A stretch of DNA of 64,000 nucleotides from positions 2,418,001-2,482,000 of the forward strand of contig JARKIF010000006.1 in NCBI GenBank assembly GCA_029378245.1. Reading direction: 5' to 3'. The number at the start of each line of letters is the position of its first letter. The first letter of the stretch is position 1. Shown piece by piece: positions 21,155 to 32,849 of the stretch. The notes under the pieces were generated by a model. That model worked only from the letters and a program-made list of their open reading frames with translations, did no database searches and had not been told where the DNA came from. This DNA comes from Roridomyces roridus. Taxonomy: Eukaryota > Basidiomycota > Agaricomycetes > Agaricales > Mycenaceae. A program made the position numbers and the translations under genes.

Positions 21155-22137
21155 CTACCGCCTCGCGACCCGTTTGCGTTCCCGGCCTCCCTCCTCCTCG
21201 ATATCCATCATACTGTCCATGACTTGGCTGTGGTTGTGCGGAAAGAGCCCACGCGAGCTTCGCGTGCGTCGTCTCTGCGTAGGAACCGAAGAGCTCGACG
21301 AAGAGGGCGTAGATTGGGCAGAAGAAGTGGGTGGTGGCATCATCATGACCGCGTGCCGGCGCTTGGAGCCCGTGACTGGGGGAGGCACGTTCTCGAGGAA
21401 AGGGAACGAGATCGGAACGTGCAGGTCTGCGGGAGGCATGGGTGCGATGAGAGAAGTAGCGGAAGACGTGATTGGCTTCAGATTCATATTCGGGGGCGCG
21501 CGTGTCGGCTTGAGAGGGATTGAAGATCGGGGAGGAGAGGAGGTTCCTGTGGTCACGCGAGATGGTGGTGGAGATGGCGACGGCTATATTGCGGCGTCGT
21601 GGTTAGAACGGGACGTGGAAGGGCACCAACTGCGACGTACCTTGCGTACCGGAGCACTAGGTCGGTCTGTGCCACCTGCATGAGGTGCCGAAGAGGGTCC
21701 TCCCCTCTCCCGCTCGTCCTCCTCATCCTCCTCCTCTTCCCTGGATCGTACAGCGTCTAGTCTTGCTTCAACCCAGTCCATGATTCGACCGATGGACATC
21801 CCAGCCTCCTCCTGATTCCTGTCCGTTGAGAGCGTGTGAGAGTCGGACACGCCCTGTTGAAGCATCTCCATGAGGTCTCGGCATGCAGCAGCGTAGCCCG
21901 CGTTGTATGCTCTCTTGGAAGCATGTCGTGAAGAGCGATACAGGGTGGTGATACTGAGAGCGGCCGCTGTAGAAAGAAGGCGACAAAGATAAACGAGTCA
22001 GAGTCATGCCACGCTACGATAAAAAAGACGAAAAAACCTTTAAAATTGTCAAGCAGCTCTTTCTCTGAGGTGGGGTTGAGGGAATTCGATGGGAGGGAGG
22101 ATGCGAGGCTGTTTAAATTGAGGGATTCGGTGGTCAT
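21155..22137 (-). CDS. Conserved-looking disordered protein, function unknown
   Basis: Family not recognised. ATG 22137 gives MTTESLNLNSLASSLPSNSL then TSEKELLDNFK. A 72-nt intron, whose 5' part encodes nothing sensible, separates this from AALSITTLYRSSRHASKRA and YNAGYAAACRDLMEMLQQG, a compact helical core that is the most protein-like part. IGRIMDWVEARLDAVRSREE leads to an acidic run and, after a second intron, a Ser/Pro-rich tail containing SKRRHAVMMMPPPTSS and RRRTRSSRGLFPHN, ending GRERKRVARR. The basic clusters would suit a nuclear protein. About 280 residues. No catalytic motif is visible. Confidence 0.6.
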
Positions 22138-22584
22138 GATGGTCGGAAGCAAGCAACAAGGCCACCTGCCACTTTGATCGGTCTTTCCTCTTCTGGCTCT
22201 CACTTGGCTTTCACTCGAATTTCGACGTTCTCGATTGCTCAATTCCTAGGATATCACTTCCGGCGTCCATCCTACGCGCGCTCCTTCAACAGGTTCGCAC
22301 GAGGGGCAAAAATGATTCCTTGACACTATGGCGGTCCATCTTGATTTCTAATTTCATCACCACACCCTTGAAGATGGTCGTCGTAATCATTCATGATAAT
22401 CTGCTCAATGCTGTGGGTCGTAACCTTCCGTGGCGGCATCTCAGCAGTGGATCTTTTGGTGCGACTACCACAGAGAATGGCAGTTCTGAACTGTAAGAGC
22501 CATTTTTGTACGCGAGATATATACGGCGATGCATCCTCTCCCGTGCTACTTTCTTTCTCACCGTAGCGGGCTACTACTCCTTGC
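22138..22584. other. Intergenic between divergent genes
   Basis: About 450 bp upstream of both the minus-strand gene ending at 21155 and the plus-strand membrane gene. Short frames only. A 29-codon Leu/Cys-rich frame starting at ATG 22529 could be an alternative N-terminus of the downstream gene. Confidence 0.4.
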
Positions 22585-23813
22585 ATGTTTACCATGCTCC
22601 CCGGATTGCCTTTTCTCAACCCTAATACGTCCCACTATCTCTTCTCTCCTCCAATCCCTGGCTTCAATAATTTCGGGTATGCTTGTCTTTGCCCCACCAT
22701 TACTAACGGAAACTACAAACCACTCAGGCGACAAGCGACACCAGCGCCTTGTAGTCAATGTCTCTGCACCGTGAATGCTACTTTTACTGGGACGCAAATG
22801 ACGGTGTTTGTGGTTGGACTTAATACTTTCGAGTAGGCCAAAATTCTGAATCCATCGGAGTACCCTGATCCATCATAGCATCCAAATTGACAACGGAACC
22901 CAAACGGAACCGGAACCAGGGGGGAATTGTACACAGCCAAAGCAGCTTCAGCTCCCATTTCCATTCAACTTTACACCCGCCTCGGTCTGCCACTTCTCGA
23001 ATCTTGACCAAGTCACGCACAATTTGATGATTTCTATGCGTCCAAACGACCCCAATAGTCATAAATTCCTTCTCAATACCGTGCGTGGATTATCTGGATT
23101 GATCATTGCGCATATCTCCCTGAACTTCCTTGTACTAGTTCAATGCATCCGACTTGAGTAGCATGTCACCAACCCGTTCTCCCTCTGCTGCATCTACCAG
23201 CGTTGTTTCATCTACCAGCGTTGTTGCGAGCTCTTTCGCTCCATCGGGTACCCCCTCAAGGTTCGGTCATAATAGCCATGCAAACAGCACTTCGTGCGTC
23301 TCGCATTCCGCGTTTGTACAAGCCTAACCACTCTTCTAGGCCACAAGAACACAGGTATATTCATCCTGGTAATTTTGAAATCGCGTCTGAGATTCTCCAA
23401 GCAAATCCTCCGGGACACCGATATTCGTCCCAATATTGATTGTCATCGCCGTTCTCCTGGCCCTTTTAGTCGCTGCTGTCGGCTATGTGCTGTACTCGCG
23501 GAACAAGCGAAGGAAGACGGCGCTAGAGAAACCGTCGGAAGATTTTCCTTCACCGCCCTCCAGTCCACTTCCTGCAGGATTCGTTCCTCCAGCGACAATG
23601 GCTCCACCTGGACCATCGCGATTCTTTGAACCTTCACGGTGGACGCGCGCGCGGGATAGCATGACAAGTTCATCCAGTGCAAGCAGCACAGCTAGCCCTA
23701 GCACTTATGATGGTCGTCGATCAGCGCGGAAGGAGAACTACGATCCCGAGGCGTTGAATCACTACCCTTCACCATATCAGTATTCCACGCCACTGGAAAA
23801 TCAAGATAGGTGA
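22585..23813 (+). CDS. Single-pass membrane protein with Ser/Thr-rich ectodomain (5' exons uncertain)
   Basis: No family recognised. The well-supported part is 3': an exon from about 23140 reads FNASDLSSMSPTRSPSAAST and SVVSSTSVVASSFAPSGTPS, a typical glycosylated Ser/Thr stalk; a 46-nt intron (GTGCGT...TTCTAG), a 15-nt exon core (PQEH), and a 47-nt intron (GTATAT...CCAAG) then join in frame to KSSGTPIFVPILIVIAVLL, a membrane helix continuing to GYVLYSRNKRRK, and a disordered cytosolic tail ending PLENQDR. Upstream, an exon with APCSQCLCTVNATFTGTQMT (22730-22800) may belong to the same gene, but the path from the start at 22585 or 22529 is not resolved. The layout resembles fungal cell-surface sensors such as WSC/MID-type proteins; that is only an analogy. 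Confidence 0.5.
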
Positions 23814-23993
23814 GATCTCGTTGCCAGACAAACGTATGGAGCTGATTTGTTAGACGCCACAGTGATAGTCATGAATCACACTGGGCGCCCAGTGTGCACG
23901 CGATATGAGAATGTTGTATGTACAGTAGTAAATTAACGCGTTGTTGACGTGATGACGTGATGTTTGGTTAACATCGTGATCGAGTTTGCTCTC

Positions 23994-25124
23994 ATGCAGC
24001 GCGCATGTCTCCACCACTTCTTCCACAAGTCTTTTTCAATCCGTCCTAGAGCATTTCTCAGCACAAATGCACTCGCAGTCACGTACAAACCCGTCGACTC
24101 GGCGAACCTGCTCAAAACCTATGCCCAGCTATCCAAGTCGCGCCTTTCGCTGCTGGTCATACTCACCTCCGCGTCGGGTGTCGCTCTTTCCCCGCTTCCC
24201 GCCACAATCCCGACGCTGTTGGCCACGGCAGTGGGCACCGCTCTCTGCGCGGCCTCGGCCAACACGTTGAATCAGCTGCAAGAAGTGCCGTTTGATGCCC
24301 AGATGGCGCGAACCCGCAATCGTCCGCTGGTTAGGCGGGCTATAACGCCCCTTCATGCGACCGGATTCGCGGTTGTCACTGGCGTATGTGGGCCCGTGCT
24401 CCTATGGACGATGGTGAACCCTACCACCGCGTTACTAGGCGCAGCCAACATTGCCCTTTATGCGGGAGTGTACACCTGGATGAAGAGGAAGTCCATATAC
24501 AACACCTGGGTTGGTGCCTTAGTCGGTGCAATTCCTCCGCTCATGGGGTGGACTGCATGTGGCGGCCAATTAATATCAAATCACTTCCACCTCTTCCTCC
24601 CTCCATTCCTATCCACGACCCCCGTCGACACTGCCCTCATCAATAACCCGCTTTCACCCTTCGTGTTGTTCATGCTGCTCTTTAGTTGGCAGTTTCCTCA
24701 TTTTAACGGCCTTTCGCATATAGTGCGAGCGTCCTACGCACAAGCAGGCTACCACATGCTCTCTGTGCTTTCGCCCAAGAAAAACGCCCTCGTCTCTCTC
24801 CGTCACGCCCTCCTTCTCGTCCCCGTCTGCTCCATCCTCGCCCCGCTATCGGGTCTCACCGATTGGTGGTTCGCGGTGACTTCGTTGGTCCCGAACGCTA
24901 TCTGCGTTCAGGCAGCATGGCGCTTCTGGAGGATCGGTGGAGAGAAGGAGGCGCGTCTCGTTTTCCGGCACAGCCTGTGGTACCTGCCCGCTATACTGGC
25001 CCTCATGATGCTGCACAAGCAGGGGGTGGATTGGTTCCAGTGGTTAGGTTTAAAAGAAGAGGAAACCGAGGGTGAGTTGTGTTCTTTTGCATGTCAGATT
25101 CTTTCTGAACGTGTAGCAGCTTAG
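23994..25124 (+). CDS. COX10: Protoheme IX farnesyltransferase (heme O synthase), mitochondrial
   Basis: UbiA-family prenyltransferase of the inner mitochondrial membrane that makes heme O, the precursor of heme A for cytochrome c oxidase. ATG 23994 opens a mitochondrial presequence (MQRACLHHFFHKSFSIRPRA). The core has LLKTYAQLSKSRLSLLVILT, the signature NQLQEVPFDAQMARTRNRPL (prenyl-diphosphate and Mg2+ binding, N...D..M.RT..RPL), the helix GAANIALYAGVYTWMKR, the second motif YNTWVGALVGAIPPLMGW and SWQFPHFNGLSHIVRASY. About 375 residues in one exon. A GTGAGT...GTAGCAG intron at about 25072-25118 may shorten the C-terminus to end EETEA; both versions use the same final TAG. Length is normal for fungal COX10. 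Confidence 0.95.
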   Translation: MQRACLHHFFHKSFSIRPRAFLSTNALAVTYKPVDSANLLKTYAQLSKSRLSLLVILTSASGVALSPLPATIPTLLATAVGTALCAASANTLNQLQEVPFDAQMARTRNRPLVRRAITPLHATGFAVVTGVCGPVLLWTMVNPTTALLGAANIALYAGVYTWMKRKSIYNTWVGALVGAIPPLMGWTACGGQLISNHFHLFLPPFLSTTPVDTALINNPLSPFVLFMLLFSWQFPHFNGLSHIVRASYAQAGYHMLSVLSPKKNALVSLRHALLLVPVCSILAPLSGLTDWWFAVTSLVPNAICVQAAWRFWRIGGEKEARLVFRHSLWYLPAILALMMLHKQGVDWFQWLGLKEEETEGELCSFACQILSERVAA

Positions 25125-25178
25125 TATCTTTTGATGCTTCAGGTAGTGTATCTACTTTGTATCATACAGAACAAAAAG

Positions 25179-26042
25179 TTAAAGCACAAGCTGCTCTCGA
25201 TGGACGAACCTAAACTTTCTGACGATCGCATGCTCCTGCGTGTGCGACATTGCCCAACGACGGGACCTGCGCGATTTTTCCATTAACGGTATTGGTTCAG
25301 CTGCCGCCCTTCCAGCATGTACCAACTCTCCTCCGCCTTCAAGAGGGAATCTCCATTTCCTGGCGACCAAAACGCATTCTTCGAGTTCCTCCTTCTCCTC
25401 ATCAAACGTCTCAAACTCGAGCACTAGCTCCTGGATTCGAGGCATGCTCCCAATCCATGCACCCCACTCGGTTGGTGGATGAATCCGCAGTGGCTCCCTC
25501 TGCAGCTGATCCCAAAAGGACCAATTGGAGTGCCGGATCGTGATGGTGAGGGAGAAACCACTCAGGCCAGGGAGCCATTCCTGGGCCCTCCGTCTCTCCA
25601 GCCAAGGCATATGGGTAAAAAAGTGCACCCGCTGCACTGCTGCCCGTTGCTGCAGCGTCATCTTGGAGAGATATGCGTTGTAGTCGGACGGAGGTGTTTT
25701 GACTCCCTGAGGTCCATGGCTGGAGTGTTTCCAGAAGACGTGCGAGTTGAGAGATATGGGTGCGAGGTGCGTTTCGAGGTAGATTTGGCGGCAGGTGAGG
25801 AGAAGATTGGTCTCGATCTTTCGCGCATAGTCGACCCCGGGGCGGTAGTAGTGTGTGTATCGACTGTGCGGGTGCGAGAGATCGTGCTGCACCCTCAGTA
25901 CGTGTGTGAAAATGAGATTGCGTAGCTCTGGGAAGAGAATCCCAAACAGCGGGGACTGCGGTTGGAGATGAACCTCGGAGCTGGAGATTCTTTCAGAAAG
26001 TGAAGGTACATTTTCATTCGGGATGGGAGTTGAGAACGACAT
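25179..26042 (-). CDS. Uncharacterised protein with a fungal ELR-type (F-box-like/DUF7730-like) N-terminal motif
   Basis: 287 residues, single exon, ATG at 26042 (MSFSTPIPNENVPSLSE). Its early part, LFGILFPELRNLIFTHVL followed by TNLLLTCRQIYLETHLAP, is the P-x-x-x-R-N-x-I/L-x-x-x-V ... L-L-x-T-C-R-Q-I-x-x-E layout found in very many fungal proteins that carry an F-box-like or DUF7730 domain. The later part has MPRIQELVLEFETFDEEKEE and a basic C-terminus. Such proteins are mostly uncharacterised; a ubiquitin-ligase adaptor role would be a guess. Convergent with COX10 (about 55 bp apart). Confidence 0.7.
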   Translation of the reverse strand: MSFSTPIPNENVPSLSERISSSEVHLQPQSPLFGILFPELRNLIFTHVLRVQHDLSHPHSRYTHYYRPGVDYARKIETNLLLTCRQIYLETHLAPISLNSHVFWKHSSHGPQGVKTPPSDYNAYLSKMTLQQRAAVQRVHFFTHMPWLERRRAQEWLPGLSGFSLTITIRHSNWSFWDQLQREPLRIHPPTEWGAWIGSMPRIQELVLEFETFDEEKEELEECVLVARKWRFPLEGGGELVHAGRAAAEPIPLMEKSRRSRRWAMSHTQEHAIVRKFRFVHREQLVL

Positions 26043-26064
26043 GGCTACTAATTATATACCTTCA

Positions 26065-28623
26065 TCACCAGTCCACCTTGCCTCCGCTTGGCTTGATTGT
26101 TATCTTCTGTCGCCCGCTTTCTAACCACGACCTTTGTTTAGCCCTTCGTCCCTCGTACACGGCAATGGCATCTGTGTCCCGTAACGTTGTGGCAATATTG
26201 TCAAAGCCATTCAAAAGGTAACCTCGCCGGAAAGGATCCGTGGTAAAGGGAATCGGTGGTTTGCCCAAACGGTGGATTTCTTCTTTCTCGAGGTCGACTG
26301 TTAGCTCGATGCCCGCCTCAGCATCAACTGCCAGCACACGGCAGGTCTCCGCATTGAGCTCCACGGTCAACAGGCAATTTTGGAGGCAATTGTTCCTGAA
26401 AATTTCCCCAAAACTCGGTGCAATTACGCAGCGGATGCCAAAGTCCTCCAAGCTCCAAGCAGCGTGTTCACGCGAACTACCGCATCCAAAGTTCTTCCCA
26501 GTTGACACCAGAATAGCGGCCTTGTCAAACGGAGGGCGGTCGAGAATGAAATCTCGGGACTCCCCGTTTCGGAGGTTGTAGAAGAGACCCCTTGCCAGGC
26601 CGGTTCTAGTGATCGTCTTGAGGAATTGCTTCGGGATGATCATGTCTGTGTCGCAGTTCTCGATGTACAGCGGCGCCGCAATGCCCTTGAGCACACGGAA
26701 TACCTTGGGGGACGTCTTGTCCGCCGAAACGGGTGGTGGGTGGATCGTATGGCTCGGAATAAATGACTCTTCTTCGGCGACTGGATCGTCAGCCGCGGGA
26801 GGAGTATCGACGTCGACTCTAGATTGCGTTTCTTTGTAGTGAAAACGGCGCACATCGGTGAGCTTGCCGTACATGGCAGCTGCAGCAGCCATCGCGGGGC
26901 TCATCAGATGTGTGCGGCCATTGAAGCCCTGACGGCCTTCGAAATTGCGGTTGCTTGTACTGGCGCAACGCTTGCCAGGTTCGAGCGAGTCCTCGTTCAT
27001 CCCGATGCACATCGAGCAACCAGCCTCGCGCCATTGGAAGCCTGCACGCTTGAAGATGACATCCAGTCCTTCTTCCTCTGCCTTGCGTTTGACGGCACTG
27101 GATCCAGGGACGACCATCGCCGTCACGGTAGACGCAACTTTGGCATCAGCACCAGCTGCACGCACGACGGCCGCGGCTGAGCGAAGGTCCTCGATCCGCC
27201 CATTGGTGCAGGAACCGATGAAAATATTGTCTACTGCGATTTCCTCCATCAAAGTACCTGACACGAGACCCATGTACTCCAAAGCACGAGTTGCGGCGCT
27301 CCGTACCTCTGGGCTGGTAAACGTGGCAGGATCGGGCACGGTGCCTGTGATAGGGACGACATCTTGAGGAGACGTGCCCCAGGTGACGGAAGGCGCAATG
27401 TCTGCAGCGGCGATGTTGACTTGAACATCGAATTTGGCACCGTCGTCGGTTTTGAGTGTGCGCCAGTAAGCCTCTGCACGTTCCCACGCATCACCCTTGG
27501 GCGCGAGAGGACGATTTTTGAGGTATGCATACGTGGTTTCGTCTGGCGCAACCATACCGGCCCGGGCTCCCGCCTCGATGCTCATATTGCAGACGCTCAT
27601 GCGCGCCTCCATGCTAAAGCCTCGGATGACAGACCCCGCGTATTCGATAACGCAATCGTTGCCGCCCGATGTGCCGATGACTTGGATGATATACAGGATG
27701 ACATCCTTGGCATGCACACCCTCTGGCAGCTCGCCGTCCACGTTGATGCGCATGTTCTTGCTTTTCTTTTGGAGAATCGTCTGGGTGGCCAGAACGTGTT
27801 CAACTTCCGAAGTGCCGATACCAAATGCGAGTGCTCCAAAGGCGCCATGGGCTGGGATCGGTGAGCCAATGAATCAAGGATATACAGAAATTCTGACTAG
27901 ACGTATGCGAGTCTCCACAGACACATGTGATACCAGGAAGCTGAAGCCATGTCAGTATCGGCGCCCGGGAATTAGGTGTTGGGCCTACCGTGAAGCCCTG
28001 TTCTGGTCCAATGACATGCACAATTCCTGTTATTCCACATATGAGTAAATTCGTCGTGGAAGCTCAAAGGTCAACCTGCCTTGTCGCTTGTCCTGAAGGC
28101 CAAAGTACGAAATGCCAAAATCCTTGACGTTCGTTTCGAGCGCAACGCACTGCGCGTAAGACTCTGGGTCTGTGACTAATGAGCGGAGATCGCGGACTCT
28201 CGCGCCTCTTGGTGCAGTCCTGAAGCGTCCATTATGAGCAAATTCTGCGTCTCGGCTCGAGTACGCACGGAACGTTGTGATCGACGGTTGCGAGAGTACA
28301 ATCTGGGCGTCGGACAGTGCGGCCAGCAGCGCGTCTGACGTTTGAGTAAGAACTGGAAAGTAGAGGGAGCCCAGGTCTGCCTACAGGCCATCGAAAGCTT
28401 GTGGACTGGAAACTTCATGCACGAGGTGTCTGATCGTCAGAATTAGACGATGTACGATGCGACGGCAGCAAACCATACCGGTCGACGTATATCAAGCCCA
28501 ACCCATTTTCATTGGTAGTGCTGTTTTTCGCTAAGCGTTACACTCGGGAGAAGATTGAAAGGCAACTTGCACGATATGGTCGTTCCAGATTTTATCGTAC
28601 ATAGTCTTGGGGAGGTCTGCCAT
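26065..28623 (-). CDS. LEU1: 3-isopropylmalate dehydratase (LeuC-LeuD fusion)
   Basis: [4Fe-4S] enzyme that isomerises 2- to 3-isopropylmalate in leucine synthesis. ATG at 28623: [18 protein letters not shown]. Ten or so short exons rebuild the LeuC part: [113 protein letters not shown]. Cluster cysteines are seen in [17 protein letters not shown] and CSMCIGMN. The LeuD part starts near [20 protein letters not shown] and includes [20 protein letters not shown]. The first intron (28570-28521) is best explained as GC-AG: exon ATATCGT, then GCAAGT, and it restores the exact family spacing. The large 3' exon runs 27753-26065 and ends [13 protein letters not shown]. Confidence 0.95.
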
Positions 28624-29412
28624 GGTGGTAGGAACGGGACTTGTCTTTGCCGGTCACCGGGTCGTGGATTCCACGCCCACGTCTGGAGAGAATCTCTGCC
28701 GCATACGGCCGCTCGGCAAAAAATGCAATTCAGAGCTCGAGGGGTGAAACAGACCCAGTGCATAGGTTGTAGCTATGGACCACGTAGAATCCATTAGATT
28801 CAAGATGTTGATCTGCGTTCGTTCAGTACTGACTAACGAGGGTGGGCACCAATCGTGTTACCTCAAGAAACAGGCATCACGGGGTCGTCCGCAGAGGCCA
28901 GCCGCGGCAGGAGGAGACTGCACCGAGGGTTGACCGAGGGGCAATGCCGTAGATGGTCAAAGTGTTGCTTCTTTTAGAAACACCCGAGGGAACAATGCCA
29001 GCGGCCGACGTTCAGTTTAACGTGTCCGCAGCGCGTCCGTGTCCTTCTTCGAGTCGAAAGGTGCCTGAAGGTTCAAGATGAGAAGGGCAAGACGAGAAGT
29101 TGGTAAACAAACGCCGTCATCAAGAATCAACTCGACGTTCAACCACAACTTGCCCTTTTCCCAATCTCATGCCACACTTTTCAATGCCACGTATCTCTCC
29201 GTATATTGTCCACCTCCAGCCGCCTCTGCACTTCTCGGCAAACCCGAAACGGTAATAAAAGGTTGGTTCGGGATCCACATACTATGTGTCGGCATGAACC
29301 AAGGAACGCTTGCAAGGAAGCCACGAGGGAAGTAATCACCGAGTCGAACCAGCGTACACGCCTTGGAACCTTAATAAACCACCGATGCTCGTCTGGTGCC
29401 TTTACTTAACCC
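28624..29412. other. Intergenic, divergent promoters of LEU1 and the sedolisin gene
   Basis: About 790 bp. No conserved reading frame, RNA gene or repeat seen; the short frames on both strands have no domain. An AT-rich TTAATAAA lies at 29371-29378, 35 bp before the sedolisin start, and could serve as its TATA element. Confidence 0.5.
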
Positions 29413-31725
29413 ATGTTCACCCTCTTTTCCCTCGTCTTGGCTGCCACCGCAGTCGCACAGACCATCTCCCCGTCGGTGCTGCACGCCAAACGCAGTCACC
29501 TTCCTGCAGGATGGTCCCGAGTGCGCCGTCATACACCAGACGCGGTCCTGCCCCTTCGCTTCGGTCTCGTGCAGCCCAATGTTGGAATGAGTACCCTCGA
29601 GGAGTTGCTCAATGATGTTTCCCATCCGGAGTCGCCGAATTATGGCATGCACTGGACGCCTGCTCGCGTCGCGGACCACTTTGCCCCGAGCGACGAAGCT
29701 GTGGATGCAGTCACGGCGTGGTTGGCGGACAGTGGTTTAGGCAAGGAGCGCCTGCGTGTCAGCAGAAATAAGGGATGGGTCATGGTCAACGCTACCGTGG
29801 CGGAAACCGAATCGTTACTCCACACCGAATACCATGTTTACGTCCACGAACTGTCGGGAAAGGAGCATATCGGTGTGTCCCAGTTTACTTTGACTTCTGT
29901 TTTCATCCTAAAATTCCTCTTTTAGCGTCTGAAGCGTATAACCTCCCTGCCCATATCGTCCCGCATGTGGAGATTATCGTACCCTCGATCGATTTCAACG
30001 CCGTCGTTCCGAAGCGCTCCTCTCCCACTTCAACCCATATCACTCTGGGGCAGCCCGGTGCTGGCACAGTCTCGCCCAAACTCGGCGCCGTGGTCACAAA
30101 TATCTTGGACGACCTCGAGAATTGCCACAATCAGACTACGCCCAACTGCTTGCGCGCTCTCTATGGCCTGGAGTACTCGCCCTTGGCTGCGAGCAGGAAC
30201 TCCTTCGGCATCGTCGAATACACCCCGCAAGCTTACTTGCCTTCCGATCTCGACCTGTTCGCCACCAACTTTACGTCCCTTTTCGGTCAAAGTTTGGTTG
30301 GTGCTCGTCCAAATATTCAATCTATCGACGGTGGTACGTGTTCTGTAAATGCTTTGCTTTGCCAATGACCTGGGAGTGTAGGTGTCGTTCAGACCGTCTC
30401 GGAAAGCTTCGACTTTAACGGAGAGAGCAATCTTGATCTTCAGTACGCGATGAATCTGGTCACTGGTCACCAGCCTGTGACGTTGTATCAGGTTGGAGAC
30501 CTCCAAATGGGTGCGTGTCGATTCCAGCTCTTGCCACGTTGAGCCAACGTTGCTACAGGGGCCAGTTTCAATAATTTGTTGGATGGGCTCGATGCTTCCT
30601 ACTGTACGTTTGAGGGTGGCGATGACGCGACACAAGATGGGATCTACCCCGACAGGCTTCCCGGTGGCTATCTGGGTACAGTCTTTCCAAATGCGTCGTT
30701 TCTTCTGTCGTCTTATTTGTTCCTTTTAGGCAACGATTGTGGTATCTTCAAACCCGCAGGCGTAATATCGACATCATATGGTTGTAGGTACCGCGGCTCG
30801 CGCACATACATGGTAGCTCAATGATTCTGCAGACAATGAAGCCGATCTCTCGCCTGCGTATGCCGCGCGTCAGTGCGCCGAGTATGCCAAACTTGGCCTC
30901 ATGGGCGTGACAGTGCTCTACAGTAGCGGGGATAACGGTGTAGCTGGCAACGGCGCTTTATGTCTCACCTCCAACGACAAGGATTCTGCGCAAGGGCAGA
31001 TTTTCAATCCTGGATTCCCTAGCACGTGCCCATTCGTCACATCCGTCGGGGCTACGCAGGTCAACCCTGGCGCCAGCGTAACAGAACCCGAAAGCGCATG
31101 CGAGCAAGTGATATTCAGCGGTGGCGGATTCAGCAACTACTTTGCCATGCCAAGCTATCAGCAAGGTGCTGTTACCGAATACTTGTCGGCAAATCCTCCG
31201 CCATACGCGTCCACGGTGTACAACTCTACCGGAAAGGTTTCATTCTCTGCTTCGATGTCCCCTCATACGTCTCATTCTTTTATAGAGTCGCGCGTACCCT
31301 GATGTTTCCGCGAATGGGTAAGTGTTCTCTTGATCGACGAGCGAGTTTCTAAATAAAATCCAGGGCCAACTATGTTGTCGCTGTTAGTTCGCGCATTCAT
31401 CTTCCGTTCGCTGCTAACTTGCCTGGATCAGGTGAACGGCCAATTCGGGCTAGTTTTCGGGACTTCCGCCTCAGCCCCTGTTGTTGGAGCCATTCTTACC
31501 ATGGTGAACGACGCGCGACTCGCGATTGGGAAGAGGCCCATAGGTTTCATCAACCCTGCGATCTACTCGCCCGCTTTCAAGGGCGCCTTTCACGACATTA
31601 CCGCGGGCTCAAATCCGGGATGTGGCACCAAAGGATTCTCGACAGCGACAGGGTATGATCCTGTAACGGGGCTTGGAACCCTAAACTTTCCCGTGCTGGT
31701 TGCGGAGTGGCTTCTCCTCCCGTAA
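29413..31725 (+). CDS. Secreted sedolisin (tripeptidyl-peptidase, MEROPS S53)
   Basis: Acid serine-carboxyl protease for extracellular protein breakdown. ATG 29413 opens a signal peptide (MFTLFSLVLAATAVAQT). The pro-domain (PF09286 type) follows: LPLRFGLVQPNVGMSTLEEL, HPESPNYGMHWTPARVADHF and VNATVAETESLLHTEYHVY. After an intron near 29870-29925 the mature domain begins. The catalytic Glu and Asp lie in FNGESNLDLQYAMNL, the oxyanion Asp in VLYSSGDNGVAGNG and the nucleophile Ser in FGTSASAPVVGAILTMV. The calcium site region near the C-terminus reads DITAGSNPGCGTKGFSTATG then YDPVTGLGT. Nine or ten exons. Several NxT/S sequons. The C-terminus at 31725 is complete. Confidence 0.93.
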
Positions 31726-31802
31726 AACCTATACTTCTACTAATTACGAGGTCAAAGGTCTGTACACATATAATGCGTATATTGGATGAAAAAAATCTAA
31801 AA

Positions 31803-32829
31803 TCACATACTGCTCAAAACGTCTTCGACCCATCTTTGCACATCAAGAGCCCTTACTACCAGATCGGGTCCATTGGCGGCCAAATGGCCAGGCGCCTGGT
31901 CATACAATTGCGCCAGGGGGATGTACATGTCCGGTATGGACTGAAGAGCGGCAGGGGCTAATGTTTCCTGCGTCCACTCGTAGGGTCCCAAATTTGGGAT
32001 ATGTGTGCCATGGATGGGAGGAGTAGCGTTGGTTTGAGCAGATCTTTCGAAGAATTCTACCCGCATCCTTCGCGTATTGGGGTAAAGCTTGACAATTACG
32101 ACCGTTTTGACCTGTCGGAGCATTTCAGTCCAAATCACGGGAACAAGGAGAGACATACGGGTCGAGGTTGGTGAGCACTCATACTGAACCACCGGTCGGC
32201 CAGATTGTACAGATCGGAAAGACTTCGGTTGTCTCCGACCTCAATGACGATCGAGGGCCAGTCCCCGTAATTGCGCGTGTTGTTCGGCCTCAAGCTACCA
32301 TCTGCTTGTCCACAAGTTCTCGCAGCCTGGTCAAGAAAAGCTGAAAAGATGGTTCAACATTGTCCCCAAAAAGAACAATAGGGATTTACTGGAACACCGA
32401 GTAGGTTTAAGGTGTCGTCGTGGTTCAACTTGTAGACTCCGAGTCAAGTCCGCCTCCGCATATAGGAATAGTGTAAGAAGGTCCGCGGCCTGCTCGTGCG
32501 AACAAGTCGGCATCAACTGGTAGATGTTCAGTTTGGCGTGCTGGATAGTGAATCTGCAAGCAAGGTCAGATACTATCCAAGATGAGTAGTATTCGCATAC
32601 CTGATCCTATGCCACGGCTGAATTTCTTCCCCCTCATTGATTTTCTTGACCAGTAGACCCAGGTCCACACTCGGGGGTACGTCGAATTCCACTTGCCGGT
32701 AGCCGATATTCCAGTCAAGTGGGACGCACAGAGCTTCATCTATAGACTTGAATAAAGTCTCACTATATATGCTGAGAGTCGGAAATGTACGGGGATGATG
32801 GCTGAGCGAACATACGTAGAGGCATTCAT
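31803..32829 (-). CDS. Uncharacterised protein, possible PD-(D/E)XK nuclease-like fold
   Basis: Spliced from about six short exons; ATG at 32829 (MNAST), joined through a GTATGT intron to ETLFKSIDEALCVPLDWN, then YRQVEFDVPPSVDLGLLVKK, IQPWHRI-RFTIQHAKLNIYQ, a helical exon (ADLLTLFLYAEADLTRSLQ), NNTRNYGDWPSIVIEVGDNR and SLSDLYNLADRWFS, and after GTATGT...GACAG VKTVVIVKLYPNTRRMRVEF. The order I/V-E-V-G, then an aromatic helix, then V-K-x-V-V-I-V-K is the look of restriction-endonuclease-like folds found in many basidiomycete orphan proteins. The catalytic Asp and Lys are not assigned with confidence. Convergent with the sedolisin gene (about 80 bp). Confidence 0.55.
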
Positions 32830-32849
32830 GCTGGCGGAGGAGAGTGCAG

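Noticed and set aside
28522..28544. 23-nt GT-AG intron in LEU1 (GTGTAA...AACAG)
   Set aside because: It also keeps frame but leaves nine extra residues not found in the family; the GC-AG intron gives exact family spacing.
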